Origin: an uncultured Kiritimatiellota bacterium
GTDB taxonomy: Bacteria > Verrucomicrobiota > Kiritimatiellia > RFP12 > DVOR01
Direction of reading: 5' to 3'
DNA length: 64,000 nt
Assembly: GCA_944391055.1 (NCBI GenBank)
Contig: CALXSF010000006.1
Span: 101,477-165,476 of the forward strand
Shown: positions 55,753 through 63,965 of the stretch, one piece after another
Layout: every line of letters starts with the position of its first letter
Numbering within the stretch: the first letter of the stretch is position 1
The notes under the pieces: generated by a model
Databases searched by the model: none
What the model was told of the DNA's origin: nothing
What the model saw: only the letters and a program-made list of their open reading frames with translations
Translations under genes and position numbers: made by a program

Positions 55753-56862
55753 ATGGAAAGCGTGCGATTCTATCTTCCGACAGAGGTTGTCTCCGGGCCC
55801 GGGTGCGTCCGCCGCGAGGTTGGGCGCTGGGCGCTGGGCAAGAAGGCGTTGATCGTGACGGGCGCGCAGGGCGCGGCGCGTTCGGGCGCGTTGGGGGACG
55901 TGACGGGCGCGCTCGAGGCGCAGGGGGTGGCTTGGGCGCGGTTCGACGGGGTGCGGGCAAACCCGGACGCGGAGCAGGTCTGCGCGGGCGCGGAGATGGC
56001 CCGGCGGGAGGGGTGCGACTTCGTGGTGGGGATCGGCGGCGGCTCGCCGTTGGACGCGGCGAAGGCGATCGCCTGGGCGGCGGCGGAGGGGGTGCCGCGG
56101 GAACGCTTCTTTCGGAGGCTCCCGGAGCCGGGGGACGCCGCGCTGCCGATCGTGGCGGTGCCGCTGACCTGCGGGACGGGGAGCGAGGTGACGCCCTACG
56201 CGATCATCACCGACCATGGGGCGCGCTCGAAGGTGAACGTCTCGGGTCCCTGCCTCTTCCCGCGCGTGGCGTTGCTGGACGCGCGTTATCTGGAAAGCCT
56301 GCCCCAGGCGGTGGTGGCGGACACGGCGCTGGACGCCCTGTCGCACGCGATCGAGGGCGCCTATTCGCCGCGCGCCACGCGCTTCGCGGAGGCGTTGGCG
56401 CTGGAGGCCGTGCGCCTGATCGTGCCGGAGCTGGTGCGCCTGGCGCACGGTGGCTTCGTGAACCTGGGGCAGTTGCAGTACGCCGCGGCGGTGGCGGGGA
56501 TGGTCATCGCGCAGACCGGCACGGGGCTGGTCCACGCGATGGGCTATCCGCTCACCTACCACAAGGGCCTGCCCCACGGGCGGGCGAACGGCGTGCTGCT
56601 GGCCGGCTACCTGGAGTTCATGGAGCGCCCCTGCCCCGCGCTGACGGAACGGCTGCTGAAGGCGGGCGGGCTGGCGGACGCCGAGGAGCTGCAGGCGTTG
56701 GTGGACGCGGTGCTGGACGCGGCGGGGACGACGCCGGAGGCGCCCTCGGAGGAGGAGCTGGCGCGCTTCGCGCGGGAGCCGCTGCGCCTGGCGTTGGTGC
56801 GGAAGTACCGCGCGATGCCTTCGCCGGAAGAGGTGATGGACATTTATCGGACCGGTTTCTGA
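55753..56862 (+). CDS. Iron-containing alcohol dehydrogenase family protein
   Basis: A 369-residue group III (Fe-type) NAD(P)-dependent dehydrogenase. The nucleotide-binding GIGGGSPLDAAKA near 95, TCGTGSEVTPYAII near 140, and the metal-binding DALSHAIEGAYS near 195 with HAMGYPLTYHKGLPHG near 260 are all present, giving the Asp-His-His-His metal set. Substrates in the family include ethanol, 1,3-propanediol, butanol and lactaldehyde; the sequence does not settle which. The ATG at 55753 has GAGGTG upstream, so the longer in-frame start is rejected. First gene of a four-gene run. Confidence 0.92.
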   Translation: MESVRFYLPTEVVSGPGCVRREVGRWALGKKALIVTGAQGAARSGALGDVTGALEAQGVAWARFDGVRANPDAEQVCAGAEMARREGCDFVVGIGGGSPLDAAKAIAWAAAEGVPRERFFRRLPEPGDAALPIVAVPLTCGTGSEVTPYAIITDHGARSKVNVSGPCLFPRVALLDARYLESLPQAVVADTALDALSHAIEGAYSPRATRFAEALALEAVRLIVPELVRLAHGGFVNLGQLQYAAAVAGMVIAQTGTGLVHAMGYPLTYHKGLPHGRANGVLLAGYLEFMERPCPALTERLLKAGGLADAEELQALVDAVLDAAGTTPEAPSEEELARFAREPLRLALVRKYRAMPSPEEVMDIYRTGF

Positions 56863-56886
56863 GTCGTATCAAGAAGGAGTTTCGTC

Positions 56887-58299
56887 ATGGAAGAGCAGAA
56901 AGGTCGTTACGTGCGCGAGAACGTCGCGGGCAACCTCCCCGCCGGGGAGGCCGAGGCCTGCGCGGCCTACGCGGCGGATTACGCCGGCTACCTGGGCATC
57001 GCGAAGACCGAGCGCCGGGCCTATGCCGAGGCGGTGCGCCGCATCGAGGCGCAGGGCTTCCGCGAGTTGGGCGCTTTTGAGACGCTGCGCCCCGGCGACA
57101 AGGTCTACCGCGGCTACCACGGCAAGACGCTGATGGCGGCGGTCATCGGCCGCGAGCCGGTGGCCTCCGGCCTGCGCGTCATCGGCGGCCACACCGACGC
57201 GCCGCGCATCGACCTCAAGCCCGTGCCGCTCTGCGAAAAGGGCGGTCTGGCCTTCTTCGACACGCATTACTACGGCGGCATCAAGAAGTTCCACTGGCTG
57301 GTCCACCCCCTGGCGCTTTACGGGGTGGTCGTCCGCCCCGACGGCTCGAAGGTGGAGATCGCCATCGGCGACAAGCCCGGCGACCCCGTCTTCCAGATCA
57401 CCGACATCCTGCCTCACTTCGGCGCCGAGCAGAGCGGCAAGAAGCTTTCCGAGGCCTTCGACCCCGAGGACATGGACGCGCTCATCGGCTCGCTCCCCGC
57501 CACGGGCAAGCCCGGCGACGCCGAGGCGAAGGAGCGCGTCAAGCGCAACATCCTGCGCATCCTGGAGACGGAGTACGGCGTGACGGAGGAGGACTTCCTC
57601 TCCGCCGAGCTGGAGCTGGTGCCCGCCGGGCTGCCGCGCGACCTCGGGCTTGACCGCTCCATGCTCATCGGCTACGGCCACGACGACCGCGTCTGCGCCT
57701 ACGCCGGGCTGCGGGCGCTGATGGATTTGCCCGCCGCGCCCACCCACACCGCGATGGTGCTGCTGTGCGACAAGGAGGAGATTGGCTCCGTCGGCGCCAC
57801 CGGCATGGACTCCACCTTCTTCGAGAACTCCGTGGCCGAGCTCATCGCCCGCCAGACCCCCGCCGGCGCGCCCGTCGACCTCGCCGTCCGCCGTGCCCTC
57901 GAGGCCAGCCGGATGCTTTCGGCCGACGTCTGCGCCGCCAGCGACCCGCACTTCCCCAACGCCGACTCCACCGGCAACATGGCCGCCCTCAACGCCGGCG
58001 GCTGCCTCATCAAGTACACCGGCAGCCGCGGCAAGAGCGGCGCCTCCGACGCCCGCGCCGAGTTCATCGCCGACCTCCGCCGCCTCTTCGCCAAGGAGGG
58101 CGTGGCCTGGCAGGCCGGCGAGCTCGGCCGCTGCGAGAAGGGCGGCGGCGGCACCATCGCCCTCTTCATGGCCCGCTATGGGATGGACGTGGTGGACTTC
58201 GGCGTGCCCCTCCTCAACATGCACGCGCCGTGGGAGGCCGCCTCCAAGTTCGATTGCTACATGACCTACCGCGCGTACCGCGCCTTCCTGGCCGAGTGA
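56887..58299 (+). CDS. M18 family aminopeptidase
   Basis: A 470-residue zinc aminopeptidase of family M18 (aspartyl aminopeptidase/ApeA-like), forming dodecameric tetrahedra that clip acidic or other N-terminal residues. Metal ligands are visible in GGHTDAPRIDLKP near 98, LCDKEEIGSVGATGMDSTFF near 300, SADVCAASDPHFPN near 345 and VPLLNMHAPWE near 440. Length and the GYGHDDRVCAYAGLRAL string fit bacterial M18. AAGGAG lies upstream of the ATG. It is 24 bases after the Fe-ADH gene and eight bases before the double-receiver gene. Confidence 0.93.
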   Translation: MEEQKGRYVRENVAGNLPAGEAEACAAYAADYAGYLGIAKTERRAYAEAVRRIEAQGFRELGAFETLRPGDKVYRGYHGKTLMAAVIGREPVASGLRVIGGHTDAPRIDLKPVPLCEKGGLAFFDTHYYGGIKKFHWLVHPLALYGVVVRPDGSKVEIAIGDKPGDPVFQITDILPHFGAEQSGKKLSEAFDPEDMDALIGSLPATGKPGDAEAKERVKRNILRILETEYGVTEEDFLSAELELVPAGLPRDLGLDRSMLIGYGHDDRVCAYAGLRALMDLPAAPTHTAMVLLCDKEEIGSVGATGMDSTFFENSVAELIARQTPAGAPVDLAVRRALEASRMLSADVCAASDPHFPNADSTGNMAALNAGGCLIKYTGSRGKSGASDARAEFIADLRRLFAKEGVAWQAGELGRCEKGGGGTIALFMARYGMDVVDFGVPLLNMHAPWEAASKFDCYMTYRAYRAFLAE

Positions 58300-58307
58300 G
58301 GTGCCCC

Positions 58308-59075
58308 ATGTCCGCGAAACGCCTCCTCCTGGTGGACGACGACCCCAACATCCGCATGATGCTGGGCGACTTCCTCATCGCCTCCGGCTACGAGGTCACC
58401 TGCGCCGACTCCGGCGAGGAGGCCCTCAAGCGCATGACCGAGGCCCTCCCCGACCTCGTCATCCTCGACCTCGGCATGCCCGGCATGAGCGGCACCGGCT
58501 TCCTCGAGCGCATCACCGACCGCCTCGGCCGCACGCGCGTCCCCGTCCTCGTCCTCACCGCCCGCGGCGACATGGCCGAGTTCTTCGCCGACAAGCAGAT
58601 CGCCGGCTTCGTCACCAAGCCCGCCGACCCCGACGAGCTCCTCGCCGAGGTCCAGCGCATCCTCTTCTCTGAGGGCGACCTGCCCCGCGGCGACACCATG
58701 GTCGTGGGCGACGACGTCCGCCGCCTCGTCGTCCTCGCCGAGCCCAACCCCATCCGCGCCAACGCCTTCCGCGAGGCCCTCGGCAAGGCCGGCTTCTCCG
58801 TCGAGGCCGTCCGCACCGGCCCCGAGGCCGTCGAGGCGGTCATCGCCCGCCACCCCGCGGGCCTCATCCTCCCGATGGACGCCGAGGGGCTCCCCGCCGA
58901 CGGCGTCCTCGAGATCCTCCGCAAGCTCCCCGCCGGGCGTGACCTCCCCGCCGTCGTCTACTCCGCCGAGAAGACCCCCGAGAAATGGGCCTTCGTCGAC
59001 CCCCGCCGCGTCGCCAAGGTGACCGGCCTCGACGGCGCCGCCATCGCGCAGGCCGCCCTCACCGCCATCGTCTGA
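58308..59075 (+). CDS. Tandem receiver-domain protein, second receiver degenerate
   Basis: A 255-residue protein with two CheY-like receivers and no output domain. Receiver 1 (1-125) is intact: acidic DDD at 10-12, phosphoacceptor Asp54 in LVILDLGMPG, Thr in VLTARGD and Lys in VTKPADP. Receiver 2 (~137-255) keeps the fold (LVVLAEPNPIRANAFREAL) but has Ala-Glu-Pro where the acidic pair should be and Pro in place of the phosphoacceptor Asp (GLILPMDAEG). No histidine kinase is nearby. It starts eight bases after the M18 gene and ends seven bases before nrdR. Confidence 0.88.
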   Translation: MSAKRLLLVDDDPNIRMMLGDFLIASGYEVTCADSGEEALKRMTEALPDLVILDLGMPGMSGTGFLERITDRLGRTRVPVLVLTARGDMAEFFADKQIAGFVTKPADPDELLAEVQRILFSEGDLPRGDTMVVGDDVRRLVVLAEPNPIRANAFREALGKAGFSVEAVRTGPEAVEAVIARHPAGLILPMDAEGLPADGVLEILRKLPAGRDLPAVVYSAEKTPEKWAFVDPRRVAKVTGLDGAAIAQAALTAIV

Positions 59076-59082
59076 GGCCGCC

Positions 59083-59541
59083 ATGCGATGCCCCCGCTGC
59101 GGCGGCGACAACGACCGCGTCCTGGACACCCGCCCCAGCGTCGACCGCGCCGACGTCCGCCGTCGCCGCCAATGCAACCTCTGCGGCTGCCGCTTCACCA
59201 CCCACGAACGCATCGAGCGCCGCCTCCCCCGCGTCGTCAAGCGCGACGGCTCCCGCGAGCCCTTCGACCGCGCCAAGATCGAGCGCGGCCTCAACTCCGC
59301 CTGCCAAAAGCGCCCCATCACCGGCGCCGCCCTCGACGCCTTCGTCGACGGCGTCGTCGCCGAGATCGAGCAGCGCGGGCGCGACGAGATCCCCTCCCAG
59401 ACCATCGGCGCGATCATCATGGAGCGCCTGCGCGCCTTTGACCCCGTCGCCTACGTCCGCTTCGCCTCCGTCTACTCTGCCTTCGACGACGTCAACCAAT
59501 TCATCGCCGCCGTCCGCCACATGAAGACCGGCGACCGCTGA
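59083..59541 (+). CDS. nrdR: Transcriptional repressor NrdR
   Basis: A 152-residue ATP-cone repressor of ribonucleotide reductase genes. The zinc ribbon has Cys3, Cys6, Cys31 and Cys34; RRRRQCNLCGCRFTTHER is the usual DNA-binding stretch. The ATP cone starts at VVKRDGSREPFDRAKI and runs to YVRFASVYSAF. Length fits the family. No nrd gene or NrdR box is seen in the window, so its targets lie elsewhere. It is last in the Fe-ADH run. Confidence 0.97.
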   Translation: MRCPRCGGDNDRVLDTRPSVDRADVRRRRQCNLCGCRFTTHERIERRLPRVVKRDGSREPFDRAKIERGLNSACQKRPITGAALDAFVDGVVAEIEQRGRDEIPSQTIGAIIMERLRAFDPVAYVRFASVYSAFDDVNQFIAAVRHMKTGDR

Positions 59542-59571
59542 TCTTCCCCCTCGCCCCGCCCTCTCCCATTG

Positions 59572-59612
59572 CCAAGCGCCCGCCCGCCTTCCGAAGGCGG
59601 GCGGGCGCTTGG
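59572..59612. terminator. Large perfect hairpin between converging genes
   Basis: A perfect 19-bp stem (59572-59590 with 59594-59612) around the 3-base loop CCG, between nrdR and the sulfite reductase gene. It has no T run on either side, so it is either an atypical terminator or a 3'-end protector for both transcripts. Confidence 0.65.
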
Positions 59613-59629
59613 CGCGTCGTGCGCATCGC

Positions 59630-61147
59630 TCAGCGTTCCCCGGCCAGCCCCAGGTTCGCCAGCAGGTAGTGGGGCAGATCCTCGACGGCGAGAGGGGTGG
59701 GGAGGGGGTCGCCGAGGGCCGGGGGCTCGGCGGTGGCCGGGGTGAAGGGGATGAGGACGTCCTGCCCGCCGAGCTTGCGGCATTGGAAGCCGAACTTGGC
59801 GGCGGGGTGGGCGGTGCAGCTGTTGGGGCAGCCGCTGATGCGGACCTCGGTGGTGAGGAGGCGGGCGAGGGCCTGGCGCTGGGGGGTGTCGGCGGGGAGC
59901 CAGGCGTCGAGGGCGCGGGCGAGGCGCTCGCCGATGCGGGGGGAGTCGGCGGCGCCGATCTTGCAGACGGTGTTGCCGATGCAGGTGGGGATGTGACCGA
60001 CGTAGGAGCGGAGCGTGAGGTCGAAGTCGGGGAAGGCCTCCTCGAGCGCCGCGTGGAGGGCGGCGAGGCATTGGGGGTGGACGCGCGGGATGAGCAGATC
60101 CTGCGCCTGGTGGAGTTGGAGGCGGGTGAGGCCGAGGTGCCGCAGCAGGGCGTTGAGGCGCTCGAGGATGGGCAGGGGCAGGTTGCCGAAGGGCACGAAG
60201 AGGCGGACGGCGCAGGTGCCGTCGGCCAACGGCTCGGCGGCTACGGCCTTCCAGGCCGCGAAGCCGGGGCGCTCGGGGGCGTCGGCCGGGATGAGGGCGA
60301 CGGGGTAGGTCTCGGGCGTGAGGGCGCTTTCGGGGCAGGCGGGGTAGCCTTTGGCCTGGGCCTGGGCGAAGTAGTCGCGGGCGAGGGCGGCGAGGCCGTC
60401 GTCGCCGAGGGTGCCGCGGAGGAAGCGGAGGCGGGCGGTGGCGCGGTGGGCGCGGTCGCCGTGCTCGTTGAAGAGGTTTGTCACGGCCATGGCCAGGCGG
60501 ATGCACTCCTCGGCGGGGAGGGCCTCGAAGAGGCGGAAGCCGACGCGGGGCTTGTTGCCGATGCCGCCGCCGAGCCAGACCTCGAAGGCCGGGCGCCCGT
60601 CGGCGCCGCGCGCCGCCACGAAGCCGAGGTCCTGGATGGCGCAGAGCAGGCGGTCGGCGGGGCGGTCGGCGAAGGCGATCTTGATCTTGCGCGGCAGCGC
60701 GTAGGCCGCGTCGAAGCCGCGGAAGGCCTCGGCCAGCGCGCGGGCGTAGGGGAGGACGTCGAAGACGGTGTCGGGGTGGAGCCCGCTGTTGGCGTTCACC
60801 AGGACGTTGCGGAAGGTGTTGCCGCCGCCGCCCCGGAAGTGCAGCCCCGCGGCCTCGCAGTCGGCCAGGCAGTCGGCCACCTGGTCGGGGCGCACGCCGT
60901 GGAGCTGGATGGCCTGCCGGGTGGTGATGTGGGCGTAGGGGATCGCATACTTGCCCAAGAGGCGCGCCACGGCCTCCAGGTCATCCAGCGTGACGACGCC
61001 GCCGGTGCAGCGGATGCGCATCATCACCGCGTCGTCCTTCTGCTGATAGATGCCGAAGCCGGAGGAGACGGCCTTCAGCTGGGCGGGGGTGATTTTCTTG
61101 GCGTTGAAGTCGGCCCAAGCGCCGAGCAGTTCGTCGTGGATGCCCAT
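59630..61147 (-). CDS. Siroheme [4Fe-4S] sulfite/nitrite reductase
   Basis: A 505-residue single-chain reductase of the ferredoxin-dependent sulfite/nitrite reductase (NirA/Sir) type that moves six electrons to sulfite or nitrite. The cluster/siroheme Cys are in TCIGNTVCKIG (near 388-394) and ISGCPNSC (near 432-436), both complete. The N-terminal half has the ferrodoxin-like HITTRQAIQLHGV string, and GNTFRNVLVNANSG follows. Substrate cannot be told by eye; no cys or nas genes are near. The ATG at 61147 has AGGAG upstream. It is a single-gene transcript. Confidence 0.9.
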   Translation of the reverse strand: MGIHDELLGAWADFNAKKITPAQLKAVSSGFGIYQQKDDAVMMRIRCTGGVVTLDDLEAVARLLGKYAIPYAHITTRQAIQLHGVRPDQVADCLADCEAAGLHFRGGGGNTFRNVLVNANSGLHPDTVFDVLPYARALAEAFRGFDAAYALPRKIKIAFADRPADRLLCAIQDLGFVAARGADGRPAFEVWLGGGIGNKPRVGFRLFEALPAEECIRLAMAVTNLFNEHGDRAHRATARLRFLRGTLGDDGLAALARDYFAQAQAKGYPACPESALTPETYPVALIPADAPERPGFAAWKAVAAEPLADGTCAVRLFVPFGNLPLPILERLNALLRHLGLTRLQLHQAQDLLIPRVHPQCLAALHAALEEAFPDFDLTLRSYVGHIPTCIGNTVCKIGAADSPRIGERLARALDAWLPADTPQRQALARLLTTEVRISGCPNSCTAHPAAKFGFQCRKLGGQDVLIPFTPATAEPPALGDPLPTPLAVEDLPHYLLANLGLAGER

Positions 61148-61174
61148 CGTTCTCTCCTGTGGGGGTTAGAGAAA

Positions 61175-61183
61175 ATTATAGCA
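61175..61183 (-). promoter_or_regulatory. Extended -10 element for the sulfite/nitrite reductase gene
   Basis: Minus-strand TGC-TATAAT, 27 bases upstream of the ATG at 61147. The stretch GCTATGCTATAAT is identical to that before trpS. Confidence 0.65.
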
Positions 61184-61337
61184 TAGCGGCGGCGCCCGCG
61201 CGCGCCGCCACCCGCCCCTTCCCGCCCGCCCCGGAAACGAGATTGCGGGCCTCGTTTCTTGGATCGCGCCGTACCCCGACCCGAGAGACGCCGCGATCGG
61301 CCCCGAGGTGCGCCGTCTTTCGGGGAGGGGTCGTGGG

Positions 61338-61369
61338 CCGCCGCGTTTTTCGTCGCGGCGGGATTTTTC
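61338..61369 (+). terminator. Intrinsic-terminator-like hairpin without an upstream gene
   Basis: CCGCCGCG (61338-61345) pairs perfectly with CGCGGCGG (61354-61361) around TTTTTCGT and is followed by GATTTTTC. It is 108 bases upstream of the next start codon and no plus-strand gene lies before it, which suggests a small RNA end or an attenuator. Confidence 0.5.
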
Positions 61370-61477
61370 GGGGTCGGCGCAGAAAAGGCTTAATGGGGGG
61401 GGTATGTTATCTTATTGATGCGACGGCCCTCCGGTCAGGGTGGGTGACCGTCATGAGATGAACGAAAGGACAGGTTT

Positions 61478-62395
61478 ATGCGTTTGGAAAAAGCCATCGA
61501 GGCATGGGCCGATCAGATCGGCCCCTACGATGTCGTCTACTCGATCGGCGCGGCGTGCGGGTGCGCGAGCTGGCTGCGCACCCTCCGCCTCCGCCAAATG
61601 GCGGGGCCGGTGGATTGGGTGAAGGGCGGCGGGGGGCTGCTGGGGCGCGTGGCGATGATCGAAGCGCACTTCGCGGGTTGGCTGCGCCCGGAGAACATGC
61701 GCCTGGTGGGGGGCGACGAGCGGACGCGCTTCTACGAGGACAAGGCCACGGGCATCGTCTTCCCGCACGATTTCCCCACCGCGATCCCCTTCCGGCAGGC
61801 GCTGGCCGAGGCACAGGAGCGCTACCGCCGGCGGCAGGAGCGCTTCTACCGCACGGTCGGCGAGGCGGAGCGCGCGCTGCTGGTCTGGTTCAGCACGCTG
61901 ACCTCGGTCACCGACCAGGAGGCGTGGGAGGCGGTGGGGCGTCTGCGCGCGCTCCTCGGCAAGGGGGTGGATCTGCTGGTGGTGGATCATCTGCCGACGC
62001 TGCGGGCGGGCGAGGTGCGCGCCTCCAACCCGACGCGCGGGGTCTTCGTCTTCCGGCTGAACCTGCGCCTCGGGTGGCCGAACATCGAGCAGGAGGTCTT
62101 CGGGGACGCGCACCGGACGGTGCGGCGCATCTTCCGTCCCTTCCGTCTGCGGCCGGATCTGGCGCGGGGCATCGCGTGGTTTTACCTGCGCAAATGGTTG
62201 GCGCGGAAGGGACGTAAGGTGGCCGCCGCCTTCGTGCCGAGCCGCTATGGGAGACGGATCTGCGGGGGCTCCCGCTCGGGGCCGTGCGCGAGGTGGGCGA
62301 CCTCGCCACGACGCCTTCGCCCGTGTGGGCGCGTTACCGCCGGACGATCGGCATCCGCGACGGCAACCCGTATTTCTGCGCCGGCCTGTTGCTGA
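61478..62395 (+). CDS. DUF1796 putative papain-like cysteine peptidase with an aberrant C-terminus
   Basis: The first ~245 of 305 residues match the DUF1796 type: YDVVYSIGAACGCASWLRTL at the start, PVDWVKGG, then GIVFPHDF and YRRRQERFYRTVGEAERALLVWF. These proteins are found in polysaccharide and glycan gene clusters and resemble papain-like peptidases; their role is unproven. AAAGGA lies seven bases before the ATG. After about residue 250 (from ~62225) the text turns to Arg/Ser/Ala-rich sequence, because it is reading a GT8 gene in the wrong frame. The native stop seems lost by a deletion or frameshift. Confidence 0.75.
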   Translation: MRLEKAIEAWADQIGPYDVVYSIGAACGCASWLRTLRLRQMAGPVDWVKGGGGLLGRVAMIEAHFAGWLRPENMRLVGGDERTRFYEDKATGIVFPHDFPTAIPFRQALAEAQERYRRRQERFYRTVGEAERALLVWFSTLTSVTDQEAWEAVGRLRALLGKGVDLLVVDHLPTLRAGEVRASNPTRGVFVFRLNLRLGWPNIEQEVFGDAHRTVRRIFRPFRLRPDLARGIAWFYLRKWLARKGRKVAAAFVPSRYGRRICGGSRSGPCARWATSPRRLRPCGRVTAGRSASATATRISAPACC

Positions 62396-62859
62396 TGGAT
62401 TGCGAACGCCTGCGGGCGGAGGACGCCGCGCGCCGCCTCATTGAGGACACCGCCCGTTGCGCGCGGGAATTGACGCCCGACTTCTTCAGCGCCACCGACC
62501 AGGTGGTCCTCAACCGCGTCTTCCAAGGGCGCATCCTGCCCCTGCCCGCGCGTTACGGCATGACGGGCGCGATGCTGCGGCTGCGCCCGCGCGAGCCAAT
62601 CGTCATCCACCACTATATGGGCCACTACGAGAAGCCGTGGTGCAACGTGGCGTGGAACCGCACGTGGCCGCCTTATCTGCGCTTCCTGCTGCGCACGCCG
62701 TGGCGCGGCGAGGCGGCGCGCTTCGTGCTGGGGCACCTCTGGGGCCTGGTCTGGAGCGTGCAGACGAAGAACGGCCACACGCGCGCCTTCCTCTTCGGCC
62801 TGCGCGTCTTCAAGCGCGCGGCCCGCCGCCCATCCCAAACCAAGGAGTCCCTGCCATGA
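62284..62859 (+). pseudogene. 5'-truncated glycosyltransferase family 8 gene
   Basis: The frame, open from a stop at 62215-62217, codes for the C-terminal half of a GT8 (LgtC-like) enzyme: PLWETDLRGLPLGAV before the GTG at 62284, then NPYFCAGLLLMDCERLR, ATDQVVLNRVFQG and IHHYMGHYEKPW. The N-terminal half with the nucleotide-sugar site and DxD motif is absent; the DNA there belongs to the DUF1796 gene. The fragment has no internal stops over 640 bases, so the event looks recent or the fragment is still useful. Its stop overlaps the next ATG. A sequence error alone would not restore the missing half. Confidence 0.7.
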
Positions 62860-63917
62860 ACGCGACGCCCACCGTCTCCGTCATCCTGCCGCTCTACCGG
62901 GTCAAGGATTACCTGGCGGAGGCCATCGCCTCCGTGCGGGCGCAGACCTTCGCGGACTGGGAGTGCCTGTGCCTGGACGACGGCAGCGGCAACGGCATGG
63001 CCGAACTGGCACGGGAGCTGACGGCGGGCGACGCGCGCTTCGCCGTCCACGCCTTCCCGAACGCGGGCGTCGCCGCCACGCGCAACCGCGGCCTGGACTT
63101 GGCGCGCGGGGCCTACGTCGCCTTCCTGGACCAGGACGACGCCTACCACCCGCGCTACCTGGAGCTTTTGCTGGGGGCGCTGAGGCAGACCGGCGCCGCG
63201 TGCGTGACGTGCGCGTGGCGCTCGGAGCCGTTCGCGGCGGGCGAGCCCGCGCCGGCCGCCGAGCCGCGCCTCGTCGAAAATCCCTGCGCGTGGCTGCTGG
63301 CGCGGGGCACGGCGACCGTCGCCGTCTGGACCAAGCTGTGGCGGCACGAGGCCCTGGGCGGCCTGCGCTTCGAGCCGTCGCTCCGCGGCTCCGACGACGC
63401 GCTCTTCACCTATTCGGCCTTCGCGCGCTTCGGGCGCGTCGCCGTCCTGGACGCGGCGCTCTACTTCTACCGCCGCCACCCCGCCGCGGTCTCCGTCCGC
63501 AACCCGCCCAGTTACCTGCTGGCCAACCTGCGGTTCGTCGCGCTGCTGCCCGCGGTGCTGCCGCCGTTGCCGCGGCGCGTGGCTGCCAAAGGGCAGCTCC
63601 GGCTGCTGGCGAACTTCTGCAAGCTGCTTCGGCGGAGCGACACACCCCTCGCCGTCCAGCGGGCGCTCCTGCTGCGCGTCCTGGCAATCATGCGGCGCAA
63701 CGGGCTTTCGGTCTGGGGCTGGTCGCTCGGGAAACGGCGGGCGTGGTGGCGGCTCTGCCGGCGCGTCGGCCTGGCGCCCACGGTGTGGCTGCCTCGGGGA
63801 GGGAAAACGGTGGGATTTGGGTGCGCGTTTTTGGGGGGATTTTTGGGGGAGGGGCGGGGGAGGGGCGGGAGGGGTGCGCGCAAGGCGTTGTCGGGCAAGG
63901 GGTTGCGGGAAAAGTGA
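62856..63917 (+). CDS. Glycosyltransferase family 2
   Basis: A 353-residue GT-A enzyme. It begins TPTVSVILPLYRVKDYLAEA, has LDDGSGNGMAEL near 39, NAGVAATRNRGLDLARG near 70 and the DxD-type LDQDDAYH near 92. This form is common among enzymes that add single sugars to capsule, LPS or protein glycans. AAGGAG in the end of the GT8 remnant serves the ATG at 62856. The last ~40 residues are Gly/Arg/Lys-rich and low in complexity, perhaps an added tail. It is the third gene of a glycan-type run that continues, if at all, outside the window. Confidence 0.9.
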   Translation: MNATPTVSVILPLYRVKDYLAEAIASVRAQTFADWECLCLDDGSGNGMAELARELTAGDARFAVHAFPNAGVAATRNRGLDLARGAYVAFLDQDDAYHPRYLELLLGALRQTGAACVTCAWRSEPFAAGEPAPAAEPRLVENPCAWLLARGTATVAVWTKLWRHEALGGLRFEPSLRGSDDALFTYSAFARFGRVAVLDAALYFYRRHPAAVSVRNPPSYLLANLRFVALLPAVLPPLPRRVAAKGQLRLLANFCKLLRRSDTPLAVQRALLLRVLAIMRRNGLSVWGWSLGKRRAWWRLCRRVGLAPTVWLPRGGKTVGFGCAFLGGFLGEGRGRGGRGARKALSGKGLREK

Positions 63918-63936
63918 GAAATGACGGAAAAAAGAC

Positions 63937-63965
63937 TTGCAATGGGCGGGGGATTGTGCGATTAT
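63937..63965 (+). promoter_or_regulatory. Possible promoter for a gene to the right of the window
   Basis: TTGCAA at 63937-63942 and GATTAT at 63960-63965 with a 17-base G-rich spacer, in an AT-richer patch after the GT2 stop. Each hexamer matches consensus at four of six bases. Its gene would start beyond 64000. Confidence 0.4.

Larger units (their letters stand above)
61148..61477. other. Gene-free, hairpin-rich interval of 330 bases
   Basis: No convincing gene. It holds the reductase promoter at 61175-61183, then four hairpins in a row on the plus strand: GAAACGAG/CTCGTTTC (61234-61241/61251-61258), GATCGCG/CGCGATC (61262-61268/61292-61298), CCCCGA/TCGGGG (61301-61306/61320-61325) and a terminator-like one (61338-61361). 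The leader of the next gene contains two overlapping, mutually exclusive stems (CCCT/AGGG at 61427-61440 and CGGTCA/TGACCG at 61432-61450). A 100-codon open frame here is Arg-rich and unlike protein. Confidence 0.6.

Noticed and set aside
61159..61461. A 100-residue open frame in the gap before the DUF1796 gene
   Set aside because: Arg-rich, no Shine-Dalgarno site, and it overlaps the promoter and hairpin cluster.
62215..62290. Programmed frameshift joining DUF1796 and GT8
   Set aside because: No slippery site is visible and the GT8 N-terminal half does not exist upstream, so shifting frame would not make a complete enzyme.
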